From the NCBI GenBank assembly GCA_007133995.1, contig SLLP01000263.1, positions 1 through 7,006 of the forward strand: a stretch of DNA of 7,006 nucleotides. Reading direction: 5' to 3'. A program made the translations under genes and the position numbers. Positions 1 to 6,299 of this stretch are shown in pieces (position 1 is the stretch's first letter; every line of letters starts with the position of its first letter). The notes below the pieces were generated by a model that ran no database searches, was not told the DNA's origin, and worked only from the letters and a program-made list of their open reading frames with translations. This DNA comes from Balneolales bacterium. Its GTDB lineage: Bacteria; Bacteroidota; Rhodothermia; Balneolales; Natronogracilivirgulaceae.

Positions 1-144
1 GCGCGGAAGTTCGCGATCGATGATTTGGATCTGATTTACTCCCGGCCCCACCTCCACCCGGGTCGTATCTGCCGCTTTCAGTTCGGCAAAAACGACCAGG
101 AGAAGGGAGCTCAGGATCTGGCATGCAAAGTTTTTGGGGGACAT
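1..144 (-). CDS. Secreted protein, N-terminal fragment; probable phosphodiester glycosidase (NAGPA-like), cut by window edge
   Basis: Only the first 48 codons are in the window; the gene continues past base 1. The protein begins MSPKNFACQ and has a hydrophobic stretch (ILSSLLLVVFAEL, about residues 9-21). An Ala-x-Ala-like site follows near residues 22-25 (LKA-AD), so a type I signal peptide and export are likely. The first mature residues read VEVGPGVNQIQIIDRELPR. A 'PGV' followed by a short beta strand is common just before the phosphodiester glycosidase domain (the family of N-acetylglucosamine-1-phosphodiester alpha-N-acetylglucosaminidase). The gene lies 19 bases downstream of a gene fragment that encodes the next part of that same domain, so the two are probably paralogues. 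No Shine-Dalgarno motif precedes the ATG at 144. Export is well supported. The family assignment is inference, because no diagnostic motif of the domain falls inside the window. Confidence 0.6.
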   Translation of the reverse strand, partial: MSPKNFACQILSSLLLVVFAELKAADTTRVEVGPGVNQIQIIDRELPR

Positions 145-163
145 AATTTTTATTCAGTTTCAT

Positions 164-439
164 TTAAACGCTGACAAAACGGGTATCATGAGATTCGTCG
201 TCAAAAAATGGTGCGATTTTACCGTCGTTTTTTAGAATATCGGAGTTAAAAAACACCCGTCCACCGTAGCGGAAACCTCCATTTGTGGCAGCTATGGCTC
301 CGGCACGATGTCCGAATTGTGATATCGGCATTCGATGCAGATTTTCGTTATATAGATGGGTCGAATGAAACCTTATTTTCGTGTACGGGACTTTCAGGTT
401 AACGGTGAGGATGCTCACATAACGGAGAGCACTATCCGT
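164..439 (-). pseudogene. Truncated phosphodiester glycosidase (NAGPA-like) gene fragment
   Basis: This frame is open from just after a TAA at 457-455 to a TAA at 166-164. The only internal start is a GTG at 418, which would give 84 residues without a signal peptide. The recognisable part reads LRYVSILTVNL (strand), then a linker, then GAIAATNGGF (the hallmark 'A-x-NGGFF' element), then a strand and LKNDGKIAP. This matches the first third of the NAGPA-type phosphodiester glycosidase domain (known family: hydrolysis of sugar-1-phosphodiester bonds or related phosphodiesters, usually about 200-300 residues). The signal peptide, the segment before LRY and the whole C-terminal two thirds are missing. 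I therefore call it a decayed or partially duplicated gene rather than a small functional protein. It sits directly upstream of a likely intact paralogue and directly downstream of an IS-end-like sequence. Less likely, it is a short expressed protein started at GTG. Confidence 0.6.
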
Positions 440-579
440 CTTTTTTGTTGCTAATTAGGGCTTCCTCAAAAAGTCCCGCCTGAGGTTGCAGACAAGCAAA
501 AAAGGACGAAATCAGTTTTAGATATATTATCTCTGAGTGGCTTGTGTATAACATGAGAAAGATTCTGTTTTTAAAGTGA
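440..579. other. Spacer between lyase gene and glycosidase fragment
   Basis: These bases hold no credible gene. A frame that crosses it also overlaps the lyase gene antisense-style in another phase and has no family resemblance. Apart from the IS-end-like block at 458-477 and the palindrome at 451-458, I see no promoter match and no hairpin followed by a T-run that would make a convincing terminator for the lyase gene. It may be residual mobile-element DNA. Confidence 0.5.
458..477. mobile_element. Possible insertion-sequence terminal repeat (relic)
   Basis: The 20 bases GGGCTTCCTCAAAAAGTCCC resemble the terminal inverted repeats of IS1182/IS4-type elements, which often contain a 'CTCAAAAAGTC' core after a G-rich tip. 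An 8-bp perfect palindrome, CTAATTAG (451-458), lies at its outer side. The phosphodiester glycosidase fragment becomes recognisable about 20-30 bases beyond it. No transposase coding sequence and no matching second end are visible. The inner side (480-579) is non-coding before running into the 3' end of the lyase gene. The same bases can fold into an imperfect hairpin (GGG-CTT against AAG-CCC with one bulge), so a plain hairpin is an alternative reading. The assignment rests on my recall of IS end consensus sequences. Confidence 0.35.
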
Positions 580-2883
580 TCATTTTGTTTGTGACCAGAT
601 AACACGATGGTCATAGGTTCGTCCTTCGCCGTCATACCGGCCATGAATATAGGATCTTCCGTTAGCATATAATGGTAATAAATCTGGTTCGCCACGCAGT
701 ACAGCGACCAGCGACAACAGGGCAAACGGTTCCGGATCATCGAAACACACATGAGTATGTTCTTTGCTCCTCACAAAAAACCCATAGGCACCAGATTGAA
801 AACGATGTTTTTTGTGAAATTTTTGTTCGAGTATGTTTTCTGCAATTTTCACAGCCATTTCCAGGTAAGCCGGCTCTTCGAGCGCCTGATAAAGCTCCAG
901 AAAAGAAAGCATTGCTTCCGGTTCGGCATTGGAGGTTGTCAGGTTTAATTTCACAGCCACTCCCGGTGATGGACCGATCTCTCCCAGTTCATGTGCACGA
1001 GCAACGCCGCGGGCAACCGGCCAGAGCGCCTCGTCTTGCGTCATTCTGTAGCCGATGCTGAAAGTATAGAAAAATCGCAAGCCGGCAGTTGTAAAATCCG
1101 GCTCGAGTACACGGCCGTTCGTCAGCATGCGATTAATCGTGTTGGTTTCGGGATTATAGGCATCGCTTTCGGCGAATGCACGCAAGGCTGTGTGAGCCCA
1201 GTACATGAAGTTGGTGCCGTGCTCTTCTCCAAGAAGTTCAGCCATCCGCAGCTGAGCGATCGTTGCGTCTGCATATATTACGCCGGGCCATCCGGTGGTG
1301 GCCCAAAACCTTGTTGATCCCACCGCTGAAGCAGCGCCTGTTCCATAAGAAGCCGGATCTTCTCCAAGTCGTTCAAACAGATCGCTCCATTCATAGGGTG
1401 CGTCCACTCTGCCCGGAACATTTTGTGGCGGCGGCATATGCGATCCCCATCCACTGTTGGGGTTGTGGCCAAGATGATAATGATAAGAACCCAAACCTAC
1501 TTTGGGATTGCGCGCTTTGTACCACAGTCCCCCCTTGCGTTCAGCCCATTGCAATGCGCCTTGCTCTTGCTCCGGATTATGTCTGAACGAATGTGCAGCG
1601 GCATACATCAGGTCGTTGCTGGTATGAACCATCGTCCCGCGATCAATCATCTGATGGGCGTCGGGATCACTGAAGGGGCGGTCCCAAATATCTTCAGGCA
1701 CCCTGTCAACCCACCGGCCATGACGATTGTGATAGAATTCATTGCTCCAGTCGTAGATGTGACTTTCCCAAAAACCTCTGACCAGTTGTGTGGCACTTTC
1801 CTTATCCACGTCAAACATCAGATCGTAATAAGGGAAATGACGCTTAAGCTCATGGGAATTGGAGTCGAAGCCGTACACATCATCCAGGGTTTTCAAATCC
1901 AAAAAACGATGCCCTCCCCAGGGCAAGAGTCCGCTTTCGTACTGATGATGGTCAAACATATAAGCGGTGGCATCCATGGCCGCCTGTTTATATTGTTCGT
2001 CGCCGGCAAGCCTGCTCAAAGCAACCAGCGTACGCATCAGATTCTGCTGACTGGCAAAGTTGGAAATGTAATACTCGTTCCCGTTATGCCGCCAAATTGC
2101 GGGCTCCCATGTTGCAAGATTAAGACCGTCGGCAAAAAGCGGGGTATCTTTTCCGCTCCAGCGATCGCGGCCGAGCTCCAGCACATTGTCGGCATGTTCG
2201 CTTACCGACTCCAGAATCTTATCCTGTAAAGACTGATAATTTTCTGCTGGTTTGCCAGGCACTTCATAGCGAAAAACAGGCGGATCACTTCTCCAAACCA
2301 ATACTCGCCTTGATTGGGCCAGGAGAGTATCCGCATCGGTGTAGGCCATTACAAAATAAGACCCCAGATCGTCTTTAGTCACTCCGTTGATAATTAGAGA
2401 TTTTCCCGTAGCACCTTCAAGAGGTTTACCGTCCCGATACCATTGATACTCCACCTCGTCAACAGCACTATATAATTCCTCAGGTCCAAGCACTGGACCA
2501 AGATTAAGCTCGTCGCCCAAATAGACTTCTTCGGGACGCTTAATATCTTCTTGCCAAACCGAGGGGGGCCATTCTGGTTTAATTAGAATTTCGGGTATTC
2601 CGGAAGATTCAGCTGTCTTATAATATTCACCCAAATCATCGGTTCCCATATCACTGTGTAAAAAATTCTGATCATCGAAAGTATTAAAAGAAATCGGTAA
2701 ATGGGCCTCAGCTGTGGTTAAAATACAAAACACAAAAACCACAAAAGCGAGAATAAAGGATCTAATTACAGCCCCGCCTCCATTCTTGACGTATTGTCGC
2801 CCGGTGTCTGCAGGTCTGATTTTCCACAATGAAATATTATCATAATTCCACTGCTGGTTCGACTTGCTTTTTTTGTTTCTCAT
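580..2883 (-). CDS. Secreted Ig-like plus (alpha/alpha)-barrel polysaccharide lyase, PL2 (pectate lyase)-like
   Basis: A 767-residue protein. A hydrophobic segment at about 40-57 followed by AEA (58-60) looks like a signal peptide, so it should be exported. The n-region of almost 40 residues is unusually long, so the true start may lie further in. Residues 115-197 form an Ig-like domain (YQWYRDGKPLEGATGKSL and DDLGSYFV are typical). From about 202 to the end (about 565 residues) a helix-rich catalytic domain follows, near the usual length of periplasmic pectate lyases of family PL2 (Pfam Pectate_lyase_2), which cleave polygalacturonate by beta-elimination. In Yersinia PL2A, as I recall it, His109, Glu130 and His172 bind the metal and Arg171 is the base. 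Here His325 (GGHRF), Glu345 and Arg387-His388 (NRHGRW) give spacings of 62 and 63 for His to Arg-His, exactly as in PL2A, and 20 rather than 21 for His to Glu. It starts 90 bases after the GH2-like gene, same strand, so co-transcription is likely. The family call was made without a database search, and the substrate may be a uronate other than pectate. Confidence 0.72.
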   Translation of the reverse strand: MRNKKSKSNQQWNYDNISLWKIRPADTGRQYVKNGGGAVIRSFILAFVVFVFCILTTAEAHLPISFNTFDDQNFLHSDMGTDDLGEYYKTAESSGIPEILIKPEWPPSVWQEDIKRPEEVYLGDELNLGPVLGPEELYSAVDEVEYQWYRDGKPLEGATGKSLIINGVTKDDLGSYFVMAYTDADTLLAQSRRVLVWRSDPPVFRYEVPGKPAENYQSLQDKILESVSEHADNVLELGRDRWSGKDTPLFADGLNLATWEPAIWRHNGNEYYISNFASQQNLMRTLVALSRLAGDEQYKQAAMDATAYMFDHHQYESGLLPWGGHRFLDLKTLDDVYGFDSNSHELKRHFPYYDLMFDVDKESATQLVRGFWESHIYDWSNEFYHNRHGRWVDRVPEDIWDRPFSDPDAHQMIDRGTMVHTSNDLMYAAAHSFRHNPEQEQGALQWAERKGGLWYKARNPKVGLGSYHYHLGHNPNSGWGSHMPPPQNVPGRVDAPYEWSDLFERLGEDPASYGTGAASAVGSTRFWATTGWPGVIYADATIAQLRMAELLGEEHGTNFMYWAHTALRAFAESDAYNPETNTINRMLTNGRVLEPDFTTAGLRFFYTFSIGYRMTQDEALWPVARGVARAHELGEIGPSPGVAVKLNLTTSNAEPEAMLSFLELYQALEEPAYLEMAVKIAENILEQKFHKKHRFQSGAYGFFVRSKEHTHVCFDDPEPFALLSLVAVLRGEPDLLPLYANGRSYIHGRYDGEGRTYDHRVIWSQTK
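2649..2714. repeat. Direct repeat copy A (inside lyase gene, after the signal peptide)
   Basis: Aligned without gaps to 2915-2980, I count about 12 mismatches in 66 bases (roughly 82% identity) in the same orientation. On the minus strand this copy encodes the end of the lyase signal peptide and the first mature residues (AEA then HLPISFNTFDDQNFLHSD). It is the functional, in-frame copy. Confidence 0.8.
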
Positions 2884-2914
2884 AGATTTTTGTTCATCGC
2901 ATTAGCGGTTCTGG

Positions 2915-2980
2915 TATCACTGGCTAAGAAAATCTGATCATCGTAAGTCTTCAAAGAAATCGGCAATTGGGTATCAGTTG
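2915..2980. repeat. Direct repeat copy B: decayed coding remnant between the GH2-like and lyase genes
   Basis: This copy of 2649-2714 occupies most of the spacer between the two enzyme genes and includes the stop codon of the GH2-like gene (2976-2974). Read on the minus strand in the frame that parallels the lyase it encodes TQLPISLKTYDDQIFLASDT, close to the lyase's HLPISFNTFDDQNFLHSD. That frame runs without a stop until a TGA overlapping the lyase start codon. It has no signal peptide and no start of its own, so I read it as a leftover of a duplicated or recombined gene start, not as a gene. Confidence 0.7.
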
Positions 2981-5900
2981 CAGGCTTCTTTAACGATGTA
3001 TTCTACAGCAAAGGTGCCGTTGCTCGATACTTCAGGACGCCAGCTATCCAGGGTACGGACCGTACGGCCTCCTTCCAACTTGACATCACTGTAGGTTATT
3101 TCATCCACTACCGCTCCATCCGGAGACAGTACCCGCACATCCACATGAACAGTTCTTTCCGGACCGAGATTCATTACAATAGGAGTAATCCTGTCCCGCG
3201 GGCCATAGGCAATGTTTACATCGTTGCTTCCCGCCAGTATCGGTTGAAATACCATTTGAAGCGCATAGAAGGAGAGCTTGGCATGTCCGTAATAGTCTAT
3301 GACCGGCTTTAGATAAGTTGCCGTATTTCCACCACCCCGAAGCGGACACCAGGCCATTCCATCATAATCCAGCCATCTTTTCTTGCGATAGGGTTCGTAA
3401 GCGCTCAGTGCTTGCCAGGCCTGGCTTTCGCGCCATTCGTCGGTGGTAAGCCGGCGACCGATCGATCCCACATCATAGTTCAATTCATAGGATCGAATAC
3501 GATACTGTGGTTTTCCCCTGTGAAGATTCCAGTTGGGCTGTCCGATTGTTTCTTCACTCTCAAAATCAAAGTAGGCCCGTTCTGCGCTTGCCAAATAATC
3601 GGTTCGGTAACCTGTTTCGAGCCAGTTCTGTACACCCTCCCAGTCTTCAGGATAAGGATAACTTCGCAATACACTCCACTCTCGACCATAGCCAAGTGCA
3701 AAGTCCATATTTCCCCTTGTAATGAGAGGTGCTGTCCAGATGGGTATCGGTTCCACAGAATCTCCTCTGTAATCAAGGGTTCCTGCATCGTTGCGCGGCT
3801 GTACACGTGCTGTTGTCATGCTGGCGGTCGGACTTATCAGACGACTGCGATCATGTTTTGTAATGACTTCATAAAGATCTTCCAGCCATACAATAAATTC
3901 ATCAAACCCCCTGAAATACGGGTGATTCGCCGGTTGCCACATCACGATACTGGGATGATTGCGTACCTGGCGCACATACTTCGGCAATCCTTCGAAATCC
4001 ACCAGCCAGGGACTGTCGGTTCGGACCCACGCCGTAGTCGCCCACTGGTACATGATTCCGAGTTGATCGCCTATTTCAGCATAACGCGGATCATTTGTGC
4101 TGCGGGAAGGACTGTCATGGATACTCATGCGTGCCGTATTGGCATTCATTTTTTTCAACATCAGAATATCGGCCACCAGATGATCTTCCGGCGATCGGAA
4201 AAGCCATTGGGCTATACGGTCCAGCGGTGGCCGAAAGCCGAATATCAGAGCGCCGTTCATCATTTCCGGCTTTCCATTGATCCGAAACGTGCCTCCTTCC
4301 TGGCTGACTGTACGAATGCCGGTCGTTACCACCTCGTCATCGATCACATTCCCGTCCGGATCCAACAATTGCACGACAAGCTTGTGAAGTTTCGGCTCGT
4401 CGGGTGTCCATAAGGCCGGGTCAGGTACCGGCATCATTCCGGTCCATTTTTTGTTTTGACCCAGATATACATGCAGCGGTACATTCAAAGAGGCGACCGG
4501 CTCACTGTCTTCCCGGGGGAACCATTTGTAAAGCTTAATATTAAGGCGACCTTCCAAACTGTTACTTTCCTTCCGCTCGCGTTCATCAGGATGCAGGACA
4601 AGATCATTTTGTACATTGATTTCCAGACCAAGCGTTGCGCTGTCCTCCTCCAGTGTATCGGTATAGACAAAAACATCCGTGATTCTTCGCTCGTCTTTCA
4701 GATCCAGCCACATCCTGCCGGCAAACCAGCCCCTGTGTTCATCAGCAGGGGTATGGCGCATGGTATAGTCTACCTGATCAGGACGTACCATGATGGCGAT
4801 AAGATTTTCGGCATCGGGCAAAAGGAAGTCCGTCAGATCCACGGTAAAAGGATGGGTATTGTCGCGAACCGTGACCACTTCTCCATTGACCCAAATTTCC
4901 CCGGCAGGACTGAGCTTTTCCACACGTAGCAAAGCCCTTTCAAAATCATTGATTTCCAACTTCTTGCGCAGATAGAGTTTTTCTCCCCGATAACGTTCTC
5001 CTCCGTGTGCATAAGGCCAGTGCGGGACCGGCTGCCATTGGGTGTCGTCGTATCCTGGTCGGTTCCAACCGGTCAGTTCAGGTGATCTTTCAAAATTTTC
5101 ATCCAGAAACGTGTTAATGGAAAAGGGGACGTCCCGTGTATTGTGGTGACCGTCGGGCTCATACGTTTTACGATAACTGACACCCCATAAATCATCCAGT
5201 CTCACCCCCTCTCCGCCTTCCACAATAAACCGGGAGACCTTTTCAGCCGGATGATCAAGAGCGACGAAATCGGCTACCAATTCATCATCGACAAACCAGT
5301 TGTATTTTCCGGTGGCCAGGTCCAGTTCGATCAGAGAAGTAACCCAAACACCGGTTTGAGCTCGGGAACCTTCTGTTTTTTGGCCGTTCGTTTGGTAGTA
5401 ATAGCGGCCGTCACCGGTGATTCCCGCTTCAACAGCATCCCCAAGCCGAAAACGTACCGGGAAAGCAGATGAAGAAGGGATCATGAAACGCCACTGCATG
5501 GACATACGCCAGTCCTGCTCCTGGATCCTCCTATCCAGCGTTGCACGGGAACCGGTGAACTGCAGAGTTCCATCATGTACTTGCATTCCGGGGAGATTAT
5601 TCCATTCCTCGATAGCATGAATCCGGGCCTCCCGCTTTCCGTCTTTTTTCCCGAGAAACTTCCAATCTTTCAGAGGAACGCGTCGACGTACCTGTGGAAG
5701 TGGTTGCGGCTTGAGTTGTTCCAGGGCTGTCTGAATTTCCTCATCAGTCACCACCATTTGGTCAAGATCGGAGTCCCCGAACCAGGTGGTTGCAAAATCG
5801 GCATACTCCCGAAGAAATTCAATCCGCTGTTCCGTATCAAATATGGCTGTTTCTCCCTTAAAATCGGTTTCTCCGTTGGCACGTGGATCATCGGTAAAAT

Positions 5901-6045
5901 ACCGCATCTCGAAAGATCGTGACAATCCGAATTGATCCTCCTTCTGTGCCAAAGTTTCATTAGCACAAATCATTGAAAACGTTTTTAAAATCAAAATAAC
6001 TATCAGAAAGCGACTGAATGAAATTTTGTTTATGAATCGGTCCAT
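2974..6045 (-). CDS. Secreted glycoside hydrolase family 2-like protein with N-terminal jelly-roll-like domain; acid/base Glu replaced by His
   Basis: I start at ATG 6045 (1023 residues) because a normal signal peptide follows at once (MDRFINK, then FSRFLIVILILKTFSMI, then cleavage near LAQ). An in-frame ATG at 6117 would add 24 polar residues in front of it. Numbering below counts from 6117. Residues 175-315 resemble a concanavalin-A-like beta-sandwich (strand-rich, WFVDDELVADF). Residues 335-475 are the GH2 sugar-binding jelly roll, 476-602 the Ig-like immunoglobulin domain, and about 603-960 the TIM barrel (FRINGKPEMMNGA, LKKMNANTARMSIHD, HPSIVMW). The end WCPLRGGGNTATY, KPVIDYYGHAK, QPILAGS and a C-terminal beta domain is typical of large GH2 relatives. 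GH2 enzymes are retaining exo-glycosidases such as beta-galactosidase and beta-glucuronidase. At the acid/base site the usual Asn-Glu reads Asn731-His732. Candidate nucleophile glutamates are kept in YFDFESEETIGQP (853-856). The sugar specificity cannot be read. It could be a binding protein or use altered chemistry. Confidence 0.88.
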   Translation of the reverse strand: MDRFINKISFSRFLIVILILKTFSMICANETLAQKEDQFGLSRSFEMRYFTDDPRANGETDFKGETAIFDTEQRIEFLREYADFATTWFGDSDLDQMVVTDEEIQTALEQLKPQPLPQVRRRVPLKDWKFLGKKDGKREARIHAIEEWNNLPGMQVHDGTLQFTGSRATLDRRIQEQDWRMSMQWRFMIPSSSAFPVRFRLGDAVEAGITGDGRYYYQTNGQKTEGSRAQTGVWVTSLIELDLATGKYNWFVDDELVADFVALDHPAEKVSRFIVEGGEGVRLDDLWGVSYRKTYEPDGHHNTRDVPFSINTFLDENFERSPELTGWNRPGYDDTQWQPVPHWPYAHGGERYRGEKLYLRKKLEINDFERALLRVEKLSPAGEIWVNGEVVTVRDNTHPFTVDLTDFLLPDAENLIAIMVRPDQVDYTMRHTPADEHRGWFAGRMWLDLKDERRITDVFVYTDTLEEDSATLGLEINVQNDLVLHPDERERKESNSLEGRLNIKLYKWFPREDSEPVASLNVPLHVYLGQNKKWTGMMPVPDPALWTPDEPKLHKLVVQLLDPDGNVIDDEVVTTGIRTVSQEGGTFRINGKPEMMNGALIFGFRPPLDRIAQWLFRSPEDHLVADILMLKKMNANTARMSIHDSPSRSTNDPRYAEIGDQLGIMYQWATTAWVRTDSPWLVDFEGLPKYVRQVRNHPSIVMWQPANHPYFRGFDEFIVWLEDLYEVITKHDRSRLISPTASMTTARVQPRNDAGTLDYRGDSVEPIPIWTAPLITRGNMDFALGYGREWSVLRSYPYPEDWEGVQNWLETGYRTDYLASAERAYFDFESEETIGQPNWNLHRGKPQYRIRSYELNYDVGSIGRRLTTDEWRESQAWQALSAYEPYRKKRWLDYDGMAWCPLRGGGNTATYLKPVIDYYGHAKLSFYALQMVFQPILAGSNDVNIAYGPRDRITPIVMNLGPERTVHVDVRVLSPDGAVVDEITYSDVKLEGGRTVRTLDSWRPEVSSNGTFAVEYIVKEACN

Positions 6046-6299
6046 GTATACTTCACGAGTTGAATGGATCGAGGGTACCGGTTCGTAAATCCTGGATATT
6101 ATGGTTAATCTTTGCATCTTTAAATATTTATAGTTATATATGTTTATTGGTTATTAATAAACAGGTTATTAGCCACAAATAACGTAAATATAGAAATATG
6201 ACTAAGTAGCTCATCATAGCAGCAACTCGGAAAAACGCCTATTTTCGCTTTCTAAACATTACACCTCAATACCCTTTGCCTTTGTTAATTATTACAATG
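6046..6299. other. AT-rich spacer upstream of the GH2-like gene
   Basis: No gene is visible in these 254 bases. The part nearest the GH2-like gene is strongly AT-rich (about 6118-6200), as expected for a promoter and control region. On the minus strand a TTTG lies about 19 bases before a TAATAA-like stretch, a poor match to the Bacteroidota -33/-7 pattern, and TATAAC/TATAAAT sequences occur near 6124-6140. I could not choose one promoter. No strong hairpin plus T-run terminates the PHP gene. A 5-bp-stem candidate near 6230-6247 is too weak to call. Confidence 0.4.
6141..6163. promoter_or_regulatory. Inverted repeat (8-bp arms), candidate operator
   Basis: TGTTTATT at 6141-6148 and its perfect complement AATAAACA at 6156-6163 are separated by 7 bases. 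The octamer GGTTATTA occurs at 6149-6156 and again at 6164-6171, 15 bases apart, overlapping the palindrome. The site is about 100 bases before the start of the GH2-like gene, where a regulator of the operon could bind. AT-rich DNA produces short palindromes by chance, and no regulator gene is in the window, so this remains a candidate. Confidence 0.35.

Noticed and set aside
458..477. Rho-independent terminator for the lyase gene
   Set aside because: The hairpin is short and bulged and is not followed by a run of T on the minus strand (CCC is followed by TAATTAG).
432..752. A 106-residue minus-strand frame overlapping the lyase 3' end
   Set aside because: It is out of frame with the lyase over most of its length and runs through the non-coding spacer and IS-end-like bases. 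No recognisable motif.
1423..2229. A 268-residue plus-strand open frame
   Set aside because: It lies wholly antisense to the lyase gene, shows no domain-like sequence, and the minus frame carries clear conserved motifs.
2884..2973. Small gene in the spacer between the GH2-like and lyase genes
   Set aside because: The open frame has homology to the lyase N-terminus but no upstream start and no signal peptide, and it is better explained as a decayed repeat copy.
3412..4413. A 333-residue plus-strand open frame
   Set aside because: Antisense to the TIM-barrel part of the GH2-like gene. It is rich in Cys, His and Ile without family resemblance, as expected for the complement of a long coding frame.
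6046..6117. Translation of the GH2-like protein from the ATG at 6117
   Set aside because: It would put 24 polar residues in front of an otherwise standard signal peptide starting at 6045; the shorter start gives normal architecture.
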